Shown here: positions 5,593 through 13,215 of the stretch, piece by piece
Position numbering within the stretch: position 1 is the stretch's first letter
How the letters are laid out: each line of letters begins with the position of its first letter
Assembly (NCBI GenBank): GCA_002343455.1
Contig: DDSR01000393.1
Span: forward strand, 28,054 to 41,268
Direction of reading: 5' to 3'
Source: Deltaproteobacteria bacterium UBA2385
GTDB lineage: Bacteria; Myxococcota_A; UBA796; UBA2385
Length of the DNA: 13,215 nucleotides
Position numbers and translations under genes: made by a program
Notes under the pieces: model-generated
The model's database searches: none
Told to the model about the DNA's origin: nothing
What the model saw: the letters and a program-made list of their open reading frames with translations, nothing else

Positions 5593-7959
5593 ATGGCCAT
5601 CTCCCTGCGACGTCTCTCGGGCTTCGGGCTCGGCCTCGTGGGGCTGATCGCCCTCTGCCCCTCGTCGGCGCTGGCCGCCGGCAACCTCCAGTCGCGCCTG
5701 ATCGACATCGACGCGCGGGTGGTCGGGTTGGAGACCAAGGTCGACGAGCTCGGCATGGACTTCAGCCGTCGCCGGGGCCTGATCGGCTCGGTCGAGGCTC
5801 GATATCGGTTCGAAGAGGCGGTCTACCAGTTCCTGGTGGGCCAGTACGAGCCTGCCGCGCTGACCTTCTACACCCTGGTCGACTCGCAGGCGCTGGTCGT
5901 TCGGGCGCTCCACCAGGACAGCGAGTGGTACTTGGCCGAGTGCCTCTTCGAGCTCGGAAACCTGGGCACCGCGGCCGAGGCCTACCAGAAGGTGCTGGCC
6001 GAGGGTGCGGCGCACCCGTTCTTCGCCGACGCCGTTCGTCGCTTGCTCGAGGTCCATGGCCTGACCCGCGACGACGAGGCCTTCAACGAGGTCTACCAGG
6101 CCTACATCGTCTCCGGACGGGTGCCGGCCACGGACTTCATCAAGTACACGGTGGCCAAGAGCCTCTGGCGGCAGGGCCAGGACGCCCGCGCCCAGGCCAT
6201 GTTCGCCAGCGTCCTACCCGAGTCCAGCAGCTACCTGCGCAGCAGGTACTTCCTGGGCATGATGCTCAGCCAGCAGGGCAAGTTCCCAGAGGCCATCGGC
6301 GAGTTCCAGAAGGTCGTCGAGGCCACCGGCACCGGCGACGTCAGCGATGCGGTGGTGAGCGAGCTGGCCTGGATGGCTGTGGGCCGGATCTCCTACGAGG
6401 TGGGGGACTTCGCCATGGCGACCGAGGCCTACCAGCAGATCCCCAAGGGCTCGCCCTACTACGCCGACCAGCTCTACGAGCTCGTGTGGAGCTACGTCAA
6501 GCAGGAGCGGTGGAGCGAGGCCCTCGACTACCTGGACATCTTCCTGTTGGGCTTTCCCAGCCATCGCGAGGCCGTCAACCTCGAGCTGACCCGCGCGCAT
6601 GTCCTGATGAAGGAGGGGCGTCGGGAAGAGGCGTTGTCCTCCTACGAGTCGGTGGTGGAGGACTACACGCCGATCGAAGAGAAGCTGGACCTGCTCAAGG
6701 TCAACCGGGAAGATCCGATCGGCTACTTCCGGCGCCTCGCGGCCACCTCCAGCGACCAGGCCACGGTCGATGGCGGGCTGCCTCCCTTCGCCGCGGAGAT
6801 CCTGGTCGATGACGAAGCCATGGCCCGGGCGGTGGACGTGTATCGGGCGATGGACGCGCAGCAGGGCGACCTGGAGATCAGCGAGTCCCGCATCGAGCAG
6901 GTGGGCGAGGCCCTCCGACGGGCGGACAGCAACATCGGCACCTTCGCCCGCGGGCGGACCTCGCTCCGCGGGGTCCAGGACGACGCCCTGACCATGAAGG
7001 CGGCGCTGATCGGCTTCGAGATCGACTACCTGCTCAGCCGGGGCAACAGCGCGGACCGAGACGCCCTGACGATGCTCTCGGGGCGCTTCTCCGTGATCCA
7101 GGGCAGCAACGAAGAAGCCGACACCGAGACCAGCTCCGACACCGGGAAGCTGCAGGCCTGGGACGCGCAGGTCCGGGCGGTGCAGGCCTACGGCGGGCGC
7201 ATCGAGGCGGCCGCCCAGGCCGAGCTCGCCCGGGGGCGGTCCCTCAGCTCACTGTTGGACGAGAACCCCGGGCAGCTCTCCACCGAGCAGGTCGCCGAGC
7301 TCCGCAAGCAGATCGAGGCCGAGACGGCCGAGCTCCGGCGCTCGGTGATGGCCCTGGAGCGAAGCAACTCCGACTCCACCCGCTCGTCGCTGCTGGCCAT
7401 GGTGGCCTCGCAGAGCGGATCGCCGGGGGCCGGACGGCGCGCCATGGTCGCCCGTGAGTTCGCCACGGTGCGGGCCGAGCTGGGCCGCTATCGGTCGGGC
7501 TCGACGGCCTCGGACTCGTCGGCGGTCTTCTCGCAGCTCGACGACCTCTGGGACCGAGCCAGCTCGCTCGACGGTCGCTCGCAAGCCATCCTCGATCGGC
7601 TGGACTCCTCCGAGCGGACCGAGATCGAGGTCCTGCGACGACGCCTCGACGAAGAGACGGCCCGGGTCAGTCGTTCTCGGGCCGAGCTCGACGAGATCCA
7701 GGTCGGGTCCACCGAGATCGCCACCCTGGTCGCCCAGGACGCTTTCGGTCGCCTCCAGGAAGAGATCGGGCGCACGGTCGAAGAAGCCGATCTGGGCATC
7801 GTGGACGTCTACTGGCTAAACCGGACGGATGTCGGCGACGAGATGACCCGCATCGGACGAGAGCAGGCCAACGCCGTTCGCCTGCAAGACGACCGCTTCC
7901 GGCTGGTGCGTCAGAAGCTTGATGCCAGCTCCAAGGCAGACGAGAAGAAGGGACAGTGA
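5593..7959 (+). CDS. Periplasmic TPR and coiled-coil protein of the Glt-like operon
   Basis: This 788-residue protein has a signal peptide (about 1-29, ending ALAAG), a short coiled coil (31-60) and TPR-like helical repeats from about 70 to 355. Examples are YLAECLFELGNLGTAAEAY, YFLGMMLSQQGKFPEAI and YELVWSYVKQERWSEAL. The second half (about 400-788) is helical, rich in Arg, Glu and Ser, with a coiled coil near 675-705. It closes with a distinctive segment, LGIVDVYWLNRTDVGDEMTR at about 734-753. No catalytic motif is visible; the repeats suggest a protein-binding scaffold in the periplasm. The ATG at 5593 sits one base after the previous stop. An in-frame GTG at 5581, inside the preceding gene, would add four residues; neither has a strong Shine-Dalgarno sequence. 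The stop overlaps the next ATG (TGATG). I do not recognise a named Glt component in this protein. Confidence 0.9.
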   Translation: MAISLRRLSGFGLGLVGLIALCPSSALAAGNLQSRLIDIDARVVGLETKVDELGMDFSRRRGLIGSVEARYRFEEAVYQFLVGQYEPAALTFYTLVDSQALVVRALHQDSEWYLAECLFELGNLGTAAEAYQKVLAEGAAHPFFADAVRRLLEVHGLTRDDEAFNEVYQAYIVSGRVPATDFIKYTVAKSLWRQGQDARAQAMFASVLPESSSYLRSRYFLGMMLSQQGKFPEAIGEFQKVVEATGTGDVSDAVVSELAWMAVGRISYEVGDFAMATEAYQQIPKGSPYYADQLYELVWSYVKQERWSEALDYLDIFLLGFPSHREAVNLELTRAHVLMKEGRREEALSSYESVVEDYTPIEEKLDLLKVNREDPIGYFRRLAATSSDQATVDGGLPPFAAEILVDDEAMARAVDVYRAMDAQQGDLEISESRIEQVGEALRRADSNIGTFARGRTSLRGVQDDALTMKAALIGFEIDYLLSRGNSADRDALTMLSGRFSVIQGSNEEADTETSSDTGKLQAWDAQVRAVQAYGGRIEAAAQAELARGRSLSSLLDENPGQLSTEQVAELRKQIEAETAELRRSVMALERSNSDSTRSSLLAMVASQSGSPGAGRRAMVAREFATVRAELGRYRSGSTASDSSAVFSQLDDLWDRASSLDGRSQAILDRLDSSERTEIEVLRRRLDEETARVSRSRAELDEIQVGSTEIATLVAQDAFGRLQEEIGRTVEEADLGIVDVYWLNRTDVGDEMTRIGREQANAVRLQDDRFRLVRQKLDASSKADEKKGQ

Positions 7960-10900
7960 TGGAAAGCCACTTCGGTCGTTCCCGCTTGCTGTTCCTCCTG
8001 CTGGGCTTGTCCTGGTCGGCCCAGGCCGTTGCCCAGGATGTCGCGCCGCCTGTCCCGGACGAGGCCGAGGTCGCGGCCTTCAAAGAGACGATGGCTCGCT
8101 ACCAGGACCGGATGAACCAGTTCGACCAGGACGCGCGGGCCTACCTCCAGGCGGTCGAGACCGAGCAGCGCCAGCAGCTCGCGGCCCAGTTCACCGCTCG
8201 AATGAACGAGCTGGACGACGCCCAGATCGAGCTGACCTCGGTGGCCATCGCCCGCTTCGAGCGCTTCCTGGCCAAGTACCCGAACAGCGAGAACACGGCC
8301 CACGCGATGTTCCGGCTGGGCGAGCTGCACTACGACAAGACCGAGCTCGACTTCGCGCTGGCCGAGGAAGAGTACGAGCGCCGGATGGACGGCTTCGACT
8401 ACGAGACGGCGCTCTCCATCCCCGAGGCCCCGCAGAAGGACTACTCGCGGTCGATCGCCCTGTACCGGCGCATCATCGACGAGCACCCCCAGTACGCCTT
8501 CGTCGACGGCGCCTACTACATGCTGGGCTTCTGCCTCGCCCGGGATGGCTCCCTCCAGTACGACGAGATCGCGAGCCGTGACGTCTTCCAGGCTCTGGTC
8601 GACGCCCACCCGGACTCGCGCTTCGCCATCGCCGCGCACCTGCGGCTGGGCGACTACTACTTCGACTACAACCAGGTGGACCAGGCGATCCCGCACTACG
8701 AGCGGGTCATCGCCCTCTCCGGAAGCGAAGGCGACCTCTACGACGACGGCCTCTACAAGCTGGCCTGGGCCTTCTACAAGAAGGACGAGTTCACCCGCTC
8801 CCTGACGCTCTTCACCGAGCTGCTGGACTGGTCGAAGCAGAACTTCGCCCGCACGGGCTTCCAGGCCGCGACCGCCCCCGAGGCGATCGAGTACTCGGCC
8901 ATCACCTTCAGCGACCTGGGCGATCGGAACGGCGTCTCGCCGCTGGAAGAGGCCAAGGCCTTCTACCGGACCACCGGCGAGCGTGACTTCGAGAAGGACG
9001 TCTATGTGCGCCTGGCCGGCGTCCTGACCGACCAGGCCCGCTTCGAGGAGTCGATCCAGGTCTATCGGTACCTGCAGAAGCGCTGGCCCGAGGACCCCGA
9101 GAACCCCACCCACCAGTGGCGGGTGGCGCAGATCAGCTACACCCTCGACGACCCGGAGGGCGCGCAAGAGGCGATCGCCGAGCTGACCGAGGTCTACAAC
9201 GACGACTCGCCCTGGTGGACGGCCAACCGCAAGAACCCCGAGGCCCAGGCGGTCGCCCGGGGCTACATCGAGAAGTCCCTGGCGGCGGTGGCGACCGGCT
9301 ACCACAACGAGGGCATCACGACCGAGGACGAGGCCAGCCTCGCCCGCGCGGCAGACCTCTACGGTCAGTACCTGCGCAAGTTCCCCTTCGCCGAGGACTA
9401 CTACGAGATCCAGTGGTACCGGGCCGACACCCTGATGCGCACCGGGCAGTTCGACGAGGCCGAGGTGGAGTTCCTCCAGCTCCTCAAGTCAAACGACCAC
9501 GCCTACCGTGACGGCGCGCTGTGGAGCCTGATGCAGGTCCGGAAAGGTCGCCTGGAGCAGCGCTACGCCAACCTCGATGAGAGGCCAGCCGACGCTGTCG
9601 AAGAGAAGCGGGTCACGCTGCAGTCCGGTGAGGAGCGGGTGGTCTGGAAGCTCACCGACGAGCACACGGGCTTCATCGAGGTCGCGCAGACGCTGTTGAC
9701 CACCGACCTGAAGGACCCCGACTTCCGCGAGGCCTTGGACAAGAACCGGGTCCCGCTCAAGTACCTCATCGCCCAGATCTACTACCACCACGGGCACTAC
9801 GACCTGGCCCGGCCGCGGCTGGAAGACCTGATCGACCGGCACCCGGAGTGGGACGAGGCGGCCTACGCCGCGGCGATGATGATCAACAGCTACCAGGAGG
9901 AGGGCGACCTCACCAAGGTCAAGATGCTGGCGGTCAACTACGCCGGGCGTCCGCTGGGAGGCGGCGTCAAGAAGCGCGACGAGTTCGGCAACCTCGCCGA
10001 GCAAGCCAGCTTCAAGCTCGCCGAGCAGCTGATCGAGATCGACCGCGTCGAGGCGGCCAAGGCCTTCGAGACCTTCATGGTCGAGTACCCGAAGTCCAAG
10101 TACGTGACCGATGCGCACTACAACGCGGCGAACTCCTACGAGATCGCCGGCCGTATCGACCAGGCCAACGCCCTCTTCAAGCAGTACATCGACAACATCC
10201 GGTCGGGTACCTACAAGCAGGACGACCGCAGCCGGGCCCTGTTCTTCCGGATCGCCAACAACTACTCCGAGGTCTTGGACCTGGACAACGCGATCAAGTA
10301 CTACGAGGAGCTCTACAAGCGCTTCCCGGACTACCAGGACTCCTCGGCGGCGGTCTACAACGCGGCCTTCCTGCGAATCGGACTGGGCGACCACCGCGGC
10401 GCGGCCGAGAACTTCGAAAAGTACGTCCGCCTCAACCCCACCCCGTCCGATGCCGAGCTGGTGATGTTCGCCGCCGGCGAGCAGTGGGAGCGGGTCGGCA
10501 AGACCGAGGCGATCGAGTTCTACCGGCGCTACCTGGCGCGCTACCCCGACGCCAGCCCCGACCGGGCCATCGAGGCGCGCTACCGCATTGCCAAGCTGAC
10601 GGAAGAGACCGGGGCGAGCCCGGCGGCGATCGACAAGGCCTACGAAGAGCTCGGCAACACCTTCGCCCGGCTGGCCCCGGGGGGGGGCGTCGGTGCCCGC
10701 GGGCGGCAGATGGCGGGCTTCGCCGACGTCCGCCGCCTAGAGGCGATGTATGCCCGCTTCGAGGTGGTCAGCTTCAAGAAGAGCGAAGAGCAGAACGTCA
10801 AGGTGCTGCTCGACACCAAGCCGGCCGAGATCAAGGAGATCGAGGACCTGGCGATGAGCATCGTCTCGACCTACGCCGACTTCGACAGCAGCGCGGCGGC

Positions 10901-11288
10901 GATCTACTACCTGGGTCGCGCCTACCTGCGGTACTCCGACATGCTCTTCGAGGCGCCGCCGCCCAAGGGTCTGGACGAAGAGAGCAAGTCCATCTACTAC
11001 GAAGAGATCGACAAGCTGCGCATCCCGATCGAAGACAAGGGCCGGGCGCGCCTGCAGGTCAACCTGGACAAGGCAGCCGAGGCCAAGCGCTGGAACGAGT
11101 GGGTCTCGCGCACCTTGACCTTCCTGGCGGATCGATTCCCGGGGGACTTCGCGATGGACAAGGCCGAGATCCGGGGCCAGTCCGCCAGCACCTTCGTCCC
11201 CAGGGCCGCTGCCATGCCGCTGCGCCCGAAGCCTGAAGAGCCAGCGACCGAGACACAGCCAGCCGCTCCTGAGGGGGGTGCCCAGTGA
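7959..11288 (+). CDS. gltD: GltD (AgmU)-like large periplasmic TPR protein
   Basis: This 1109-residue exported protein has a signal peptide (about 1-26, ending AVAQ) and consists almost entirely of TPR-like helical hairpins from about 90 to 880. Clear examples are YYMLGFCLARDGSL, HLRLGDYYFDYNQVDQAI, AHYNAANSYEIAGRIDQANA and YNAAFLRIGLGDHRGAAENF. The C-terminal part (about 957-1062), with AIYYLGRAY, PPPKGLDEESK and RWNEWVS, resembles the conserved end of GltD/AgmU, a periplasmic scaffold of the M. xanthus gliding complex and a relative of NfsD. A Pro/Glu-rich tail ends the protein. I chose the ATG at 7959 because AAGGGA lies five bases upstream and the start overlaps the previous stop; a GTG at 7956 would add one residue. 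Its neighbours, a GltE-like lipoprotein and a small gltF-position gene, are in the M. xanthus order, which supports the call. A nine-G tract lies in codons 907-910. Gliding, sporulation or another envelope job cannot be separated from the sequence. Confidence 0.85.
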   Translation: MESHFGRSRLLFLLLGLSWSAQAVAQDVAPPVPDEAEVAAFKETMARYQDRMNQFDQDARAYLQAVETEQRQQLAAQFTARMNELDDAQIELTSVAIARFERFLAKYPNSENTAHAMFRLGELHYDKTELDFALAEEEYERRMDGFDYETALSIPEAPQKDYSRSIALYRRIIDEHPQYAFVDGAYYMLGFCLARDGSLQYDEIASRDVFQALVDAHPDSRFAIAAHLRLGDYYFDYNQVDQAIPHYERVIALSGSEGDLYDDGLYKLAWAFYKKDEFTRSLTLFTELLDWSKQNFARTGFQAATAPEAIEYSAITFSDLGDRNGVSPLEEAKAFYRTTGERDFEKDVYVRLAGVLTDQARFEESIQVYRYLQKRWPEDPENPTHQWRVAQISYTLDDPEGAQEAIAELTEVYNDDSPWWTANRKNPEAQAVARGYIEKSLAAVATGYHNEGITTEDEASLARAADLYGQYLRKFPFAEDYYEIQWYRADTLMRTGQFDEAEVEFLQLLKSNDHAYRDGALWSLMQVRKGRLEQRYANLDERPADAVEEKRVTLQSGEERVVWKLTDEHTGFIEVAQTLLTTDLKDPDFREALDKNRVPLKYLIAQIYYHHGHYDLARPRLEDLIDRHPEWDEAAYAAAMMINSYQEEGDLTKVKMLAVNYAGRPLGGGVKKRDEFGNLAEQASFKLAEQLIEIDRVEAAKAFETFMVEYPKSKYVTDAHYNAANSYEIAGRIDQANALFKQYIDNIRSGTYKQDDRSRALFFRIANNYSEVLDLDNAIKYYEELYKRFPDYQDSSAAVYNAAFLRIGLGDHRGAAENFEKYVRLNPTPSDAELVMFAAGEQWERVGKTEAIEFYRRYLARYPDASPDRAIEARYRIAKLTEETGASPAAIDKAYEELGNTFARLAPGGGVGARGRQMAGFADVRRLEAMYARFEVVSFKKSEEQNVKVLLDTKPAEIKEIEDLAMSIVSTYADFDSSAAAIYYLGRAYLRYSDMLFEAPPPKGLDEESKSIYYEEIDKLRIPIEDKGRARLQVNLDKAAEAKRWNEWVSRTLTFLADRFPGDFAMDKAEIRGQSASTFVPRAAAMPLRPKPEEPATETQPAAPEGGAQ
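10679..10687 (+). repeat. Nine-G homopolymer tract inside the gltD-like gene
   Basis: Nine consecutive G residues encode the end of P907 and G908-G910 (context LAPGGGVGA). It is the longest homopolymer I noticed in the window. A one-base slip would shift the frame before the conserved C-terminal region. The frame is intact as given. Confidence 0.9.
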
Positions 11289-12856
11289 ACATGCGCCTCT
11301 CCATGCTGCTGGCGTTGAGCCTCTCGATGGCTGCCTGCAAGAAGAAGCCGCCGACCGCCGCTGGCGAGTCGACCGGGACCGAGACGGTCGCGGAGGGCGA
11401 GGGGAGCCTGCCGGTGGCTCCCTCCTCCGACCTCGGTCCGGATCGCGTTGCCAAGGTGCTGGAGAAGTCAGCGCAGACCCTGGCGGCGGGCGATCCGACC
11501 ACGGCGCGCCAGGTGGTCGAAGACCTGAAGGCGCTCAGCTCCGTGGCTCCCGACGCCGCCGAGATCCCCTTCAACATCGGCGTCGCCTACGAGCTGCTTG
11601 GCGACGAGACCAACGCCCGCAAGGCCTACCTGCGCGCCACCGACATCGACCCGAAGCTGGGCGCCGCCTGGCTGAACCTGGGCGCCATGTCCGAGGCCAA
11701 GGGCGAGCTCGACCGCGCCCTGCAGAGCTACGAGGCGGGGCTCCGCTTCGACCCCGAGAATGGGGACCTGGTGGTCGGCGTGATCAGCATCCTGCGCAAG
11801 CAGGGGCGCTACTCGGTGGCGGTGGAGCAGGCCCAGAAGGCGCTGGGCATGAACTCCAAGAACGTCAACATCTACAACAACCTGGGCTTGATCTACCTCG
11901 CCCAGGGCCAGAACGACCTCGCCAGCTTCGTCTACCAGAAGGCCCTCAACTCGATCGAGGGCGCCGGGTCCAACGCCTTCCTGCACGCCAACCTCGGAAA
12001 GGTCTACCTCGCCAAGAAGCAGCCCTTCCTGGCGCGCCAGGAGCTGACCGAGGCGCTGCGCCTGGATCCGAACCTGGTTCCGGCGATGGTCGATCTGGCG
12101 TCCATGAACATGGACGATCGGAACTGGACCGACGCGGTGGCCCTGCTCGAGCAGGCGCGCAACCTCGCGCCCAACGACGCCGCGATCTACCTGAACCTTG
12201 GCATCTGCTACCGCGGGCTGGGGCGCTTCGAAGAGTCGCTGGCCGCGTATCGCAAGGCGCTCGAGCTGGACGGGAACAACCCCGATCCCTACCTGAACAT
12301 CGCGGTGCTGCAGGGCGACTACATGCGCTCCTACGACACCGCACTGGCCTCGATCGACCGGTACCTCGCCGCCGGAGGCAAGAACTCGGCCCTGGCCGCG
12401 CAGTGGCGGACCGAGCTTCAGGAAGCCAAGGTCAAGTACGAGAAGGAGCTCGAGCGCAAGCGCAAGCGGGACGAGCGCGACGCCAAGCGGAAGGAGGACG
12501 AGCGCCTCGCCGCGGAGTTCGACAAGGTCAAGGCCGCGCGTATCGCCGCAGCCGATGCGGCTCGGGGGCAGGCTTGCCCGACCTCTGGCTGCCCGGACCT
12601 CCTGGCCTGCAATCGGGACAACATCTGCGTGGACGTCGGCTCTCCGGGCACGGCCGCCGCGGGTGGAGAATGCAAGGTCGACACCGACTGTGGCTTCGGT
12701 CTCGCCTGCGGAGCCGACAAGACCTGCCAGCCGGGTGCTACACTGGACACCCCGCCGCCGACGGTCACGCCGGCGCCTCCCCCGACCGTGCCTGCCCCGA
12801 CCGAGCCTTCTCCGGCACCCGCTCCCGAACCCACCCCCTCGCCCTGGGGAGGTTGA
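11285..12856 (+). CDS. gltE: GltE (AglT)-like TPR lipoprotein with Cys-rich and Pro-rich tail
   Basis: This 523-residue protein has a lipoprotein signal peptide with lipobox MAAC, so C18 would be the lipidated residue. It is followed by lysines rather than the Asp that retains E. coli lipoproteins in the inner membrane. About eight canonical TPRs run from 94 to 365, for example IPFNIGVAYELLGDETNARK, NNLGLIYLAQGQNDLASF and IYLNLGICYRGLGRFEESLA. A highly charged helix (about 382-420) follows. Next come eight cysteines in two modules, C431-C436-C442-C448 and C463-C469-C475-C481, and a Pro-rich end. Lipoprotein plus TPRs directly after a gltD-like gene matches GltE/AglT (and NfsE) of the M. xanthus envelope machinery. 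The GTG at 11285 overlaps the upstream stop (GTGA) and has GAGGGGGG six bases before it; the in-frame ATG at 11291 is spaced less well. I do not recall the Cys-rich tail as part of the classical family. Confidence 0.85.
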   Translation: MNMRLSMLLALSLSMAACKKKPPTAAGESTGTETVAEGEGSLPVAPSSDLGPDRVAKVLEKSAQTLAAGDPTTARQVVEDLKALSSVAPDAAEIPFNIGVAYELLGDETNARKAYLRATDIDPKLGAAWLNLGAMSEAKGELDRALQSYEAGLRFDPENGDLVVGVISILRKQGRYSVAVEQAQKALGMNSKNVNIYNNLGLIYLAQGQNDLASFVYQKALNSIEGAGSNAFLHANLGKVYLAKKQPFLARQELTEALRLDPNLVPAMVDLASMNMDDRNWTDAVALLEQARNLAPNDAAIYLNLGICYRGLGRFEESLAAYRKALELDGNNPDPYLNIAVLQGDYMRSYDTALASIDRYLAAGGKNSALAAQWRTELQEAKVKYEKELERKRKRDERDAKRKEDERLAAEFDKVKAARIAAADAARGQACPTSGCPDLLACNRDNICVDVGSPGTAAAGGECKVDTDCGFGLACGADKTCQPGATLDTPPPTVTPAPPPTVPAPTEPSPAPAPEPTPSPWGG

Positions 12857-13083
12857 TGATGATTCCCAGCCTGCTGCTCCTCTCTGCCTCCCTGCTCTCG
12901 GACCCGGCCACCGCTCAGGCGCGCCGGATCGTGATCGAAGAGGAGACCCTCGTCGGCAAGGTTCGCAAGCCCGAGGTCACCTTGTTCGTGACGCGCCAGA
13001 ACCTGAACACCGAGTACCAGCTCGAGCTCAGGAAATCCTTCATTCCCAGGATCGCGAAGAGCGTCGAGAAGAAGCCCTTCTGA
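12856..13083 (+). CDS. Small exported protein in the gltF position
   Basis: This 75-residue protein has a signal peptide (about 1-21, ending ATAQA), leaving a mature chain of about 55 residues. It contains RRIVIEEETLVGKVRKPEV and ends with SFIPRIAKSVEKKPF. That ending, and the VGK-x-x-KPE segment, recall a short conserved family found after gliding-type TPR genes in Myxococcota; no enzymatic or membrane-spanning motif is seen. GGGGAGG (12846-12852) precedes two consecutive ATGs: the first (12856) overlaps the upstream stop as TGATG and lies three bases from the ribosome site, while the second (12859) has better spacing of six. Either start gives the same signal peptide minus one residue. Its place directly after the GltE-like gene corresponds to gltF in M. 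xanthus; homology to GltF itself is inferred from position and memory. Confidence 0.8.
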   Translation: MMIPSLLLLSASLLSDPATAQARRIVIEEETLVGKVRKPEVTLFVTRQNLNTEYQLELRKSFIPRIAKSVEKKPF

Positions 13084-13103
13084 TGCGGATCGCGGCATAC
13101 ATC

Positions 13104-13138
13104 TTGTTGTCTGTACCCTTACAGGGTCTTCACAACGA
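13104..13138. promoter_or_regulatory. Nested inverted repeat after the operon
   Basis: GTTGT (13106-13110) and ACAAC (13132-13136) form the outer arms, and ACCCT (13115-13119) and AGGGT (13123-13127) the inner arms. Four-base gaps lie on each side and TAC is at the centre. One more base pair and one G-T pair extend it outward to 13104 and 13138. No T-run follows. It could be an operator for a repressor acting on the promoter-like sequence just downstream, or a weak transcription-stop hairpin at the end of the operon. Confidence 0.5.
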
Positions 13139-13142
13139 CGCG

Positions 13143-13171
13143 GTGACTTGATTCACGTACCTGTGTAGAGT
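13143..13171 (+). promoter_or_regulatory. Candidate promoter at the right edge
   Basis: GTGACT (13143-13148) and TAGAGT (13166-13171) are 17 bp apart, each matching the sigma-70-type consensus at 4 of 6 positions. A purine-rich GGGGGAAGGA stretch at 13184-13193 could be the ribosome site of a gene starting outside the window. An ATG at 13178 opens a frame that stays open to the edge, but no Shine-Dalgarno sequence precedes it. I see no supported gene in 13084-13215. Confidence 0.3.
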
Positions 13172-13215
13172 CGCTTCATGAACCGGGGGAAGGAACAAGC
13201 GAGCCGAAGTGGCTC

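Noticed and set aside
7911..9305. A 464-codon minus-strand open frame opposite the gltD-like gene
   Set aside because: Low-complexity Val/Leu/Gly/Asp composition typical of an antisense shadow; the opposite strand encodes clear TPRs and a signal peptide.
11278..13083. A 601-codon plus-strand frame overlapping the gltE-like gene
   Set aside because: It is an out-of-frame reading of the TPR gene, very rich in Arg, Gly and Pro. Only its last 75 codons, from 12856, are real, as the small gltF-position protein.
13083..13151. A 22-codon frame starting at the stop of the small gltF-position gene
   Set aside because: It is very short, has no ribosome site, its codon use is unlike its neighbours, and it covers the nested palindrome. 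It looks like intergenic sequence.

Overview
The window is GC-rich, with almost every codon ending in G or C. All of its genes concern the cell envelope or signalling. The TPR-rich periplasmic proteins, a cluster resembling the core of the myxobacterial Glt/Nfs machinery, a long SppA variant and a sigma-54-type response regulator together point to a Myxococcota (former deltaproteobacterial) chromosome. I see no tRNA, rRNA, insertion sequence, phage gene or CRISPR array.

Left part, minus strand (1-3127): sppA, a signal-peptide-peptidase-like protease, is followed by an NtrC-type response regulator. Their reading frames overlap by four bases (GTGA). The regulator runs off the left edge of the window just as its GAFTGA motif begins. 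The SppA is unusual: it has a cleavable signal peptide and about 250 residues of outer-membrane beta-barrel-like sequence ahead of the normal two-domain S49 protease.

Middle (3128-4916): a 108-bp divergent intergenic region separates sppA from dacB, a class C penicillin-binding protein (PBP4 family, peptidase S13) with all three active-site motifs. A 190-bp gap follows. It holds a weak promoter candidate, a strong stem-loop and a clear Shine-Dalgarno sequence, and it appears to be the control region of the next operon.

Right part, plus strand (4917-13083): five genes are packed with 1-nt gaps or 1-4-nt overlaps. They are a 224-residue periplasmic protein (coiled coil plus beta domain), a 788-residue TPR/coiled-coil protein, a 1109-residue TPR protein resembling GltD (AgmU), a 523-residue TPR lipoprotein resembling GltE (AglT) with an added Cys-rich tail, and a 75-residue exported protein in the position of gltF. 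All five carry export signals and none has a visible enzymatic motif. They look like structural parts of a trans-envelope assembly. In Myxococcus xanthus such assemblies drive gliding (Glt) or spore-coat assembly (Nfs); which job this one does cannot be told from the window. The inner-membrane and outer-membrane parts of such a machine are not seen here and may lie to the right.

Right edge (13084-13215): a short, less GC-rich stretch holds a nested inverted repeat and a promoter-like sequence, probably the end of the operon and the start of another transcription unit.

Family names rest on my reading of motifs and memory of the families; no database search was run.
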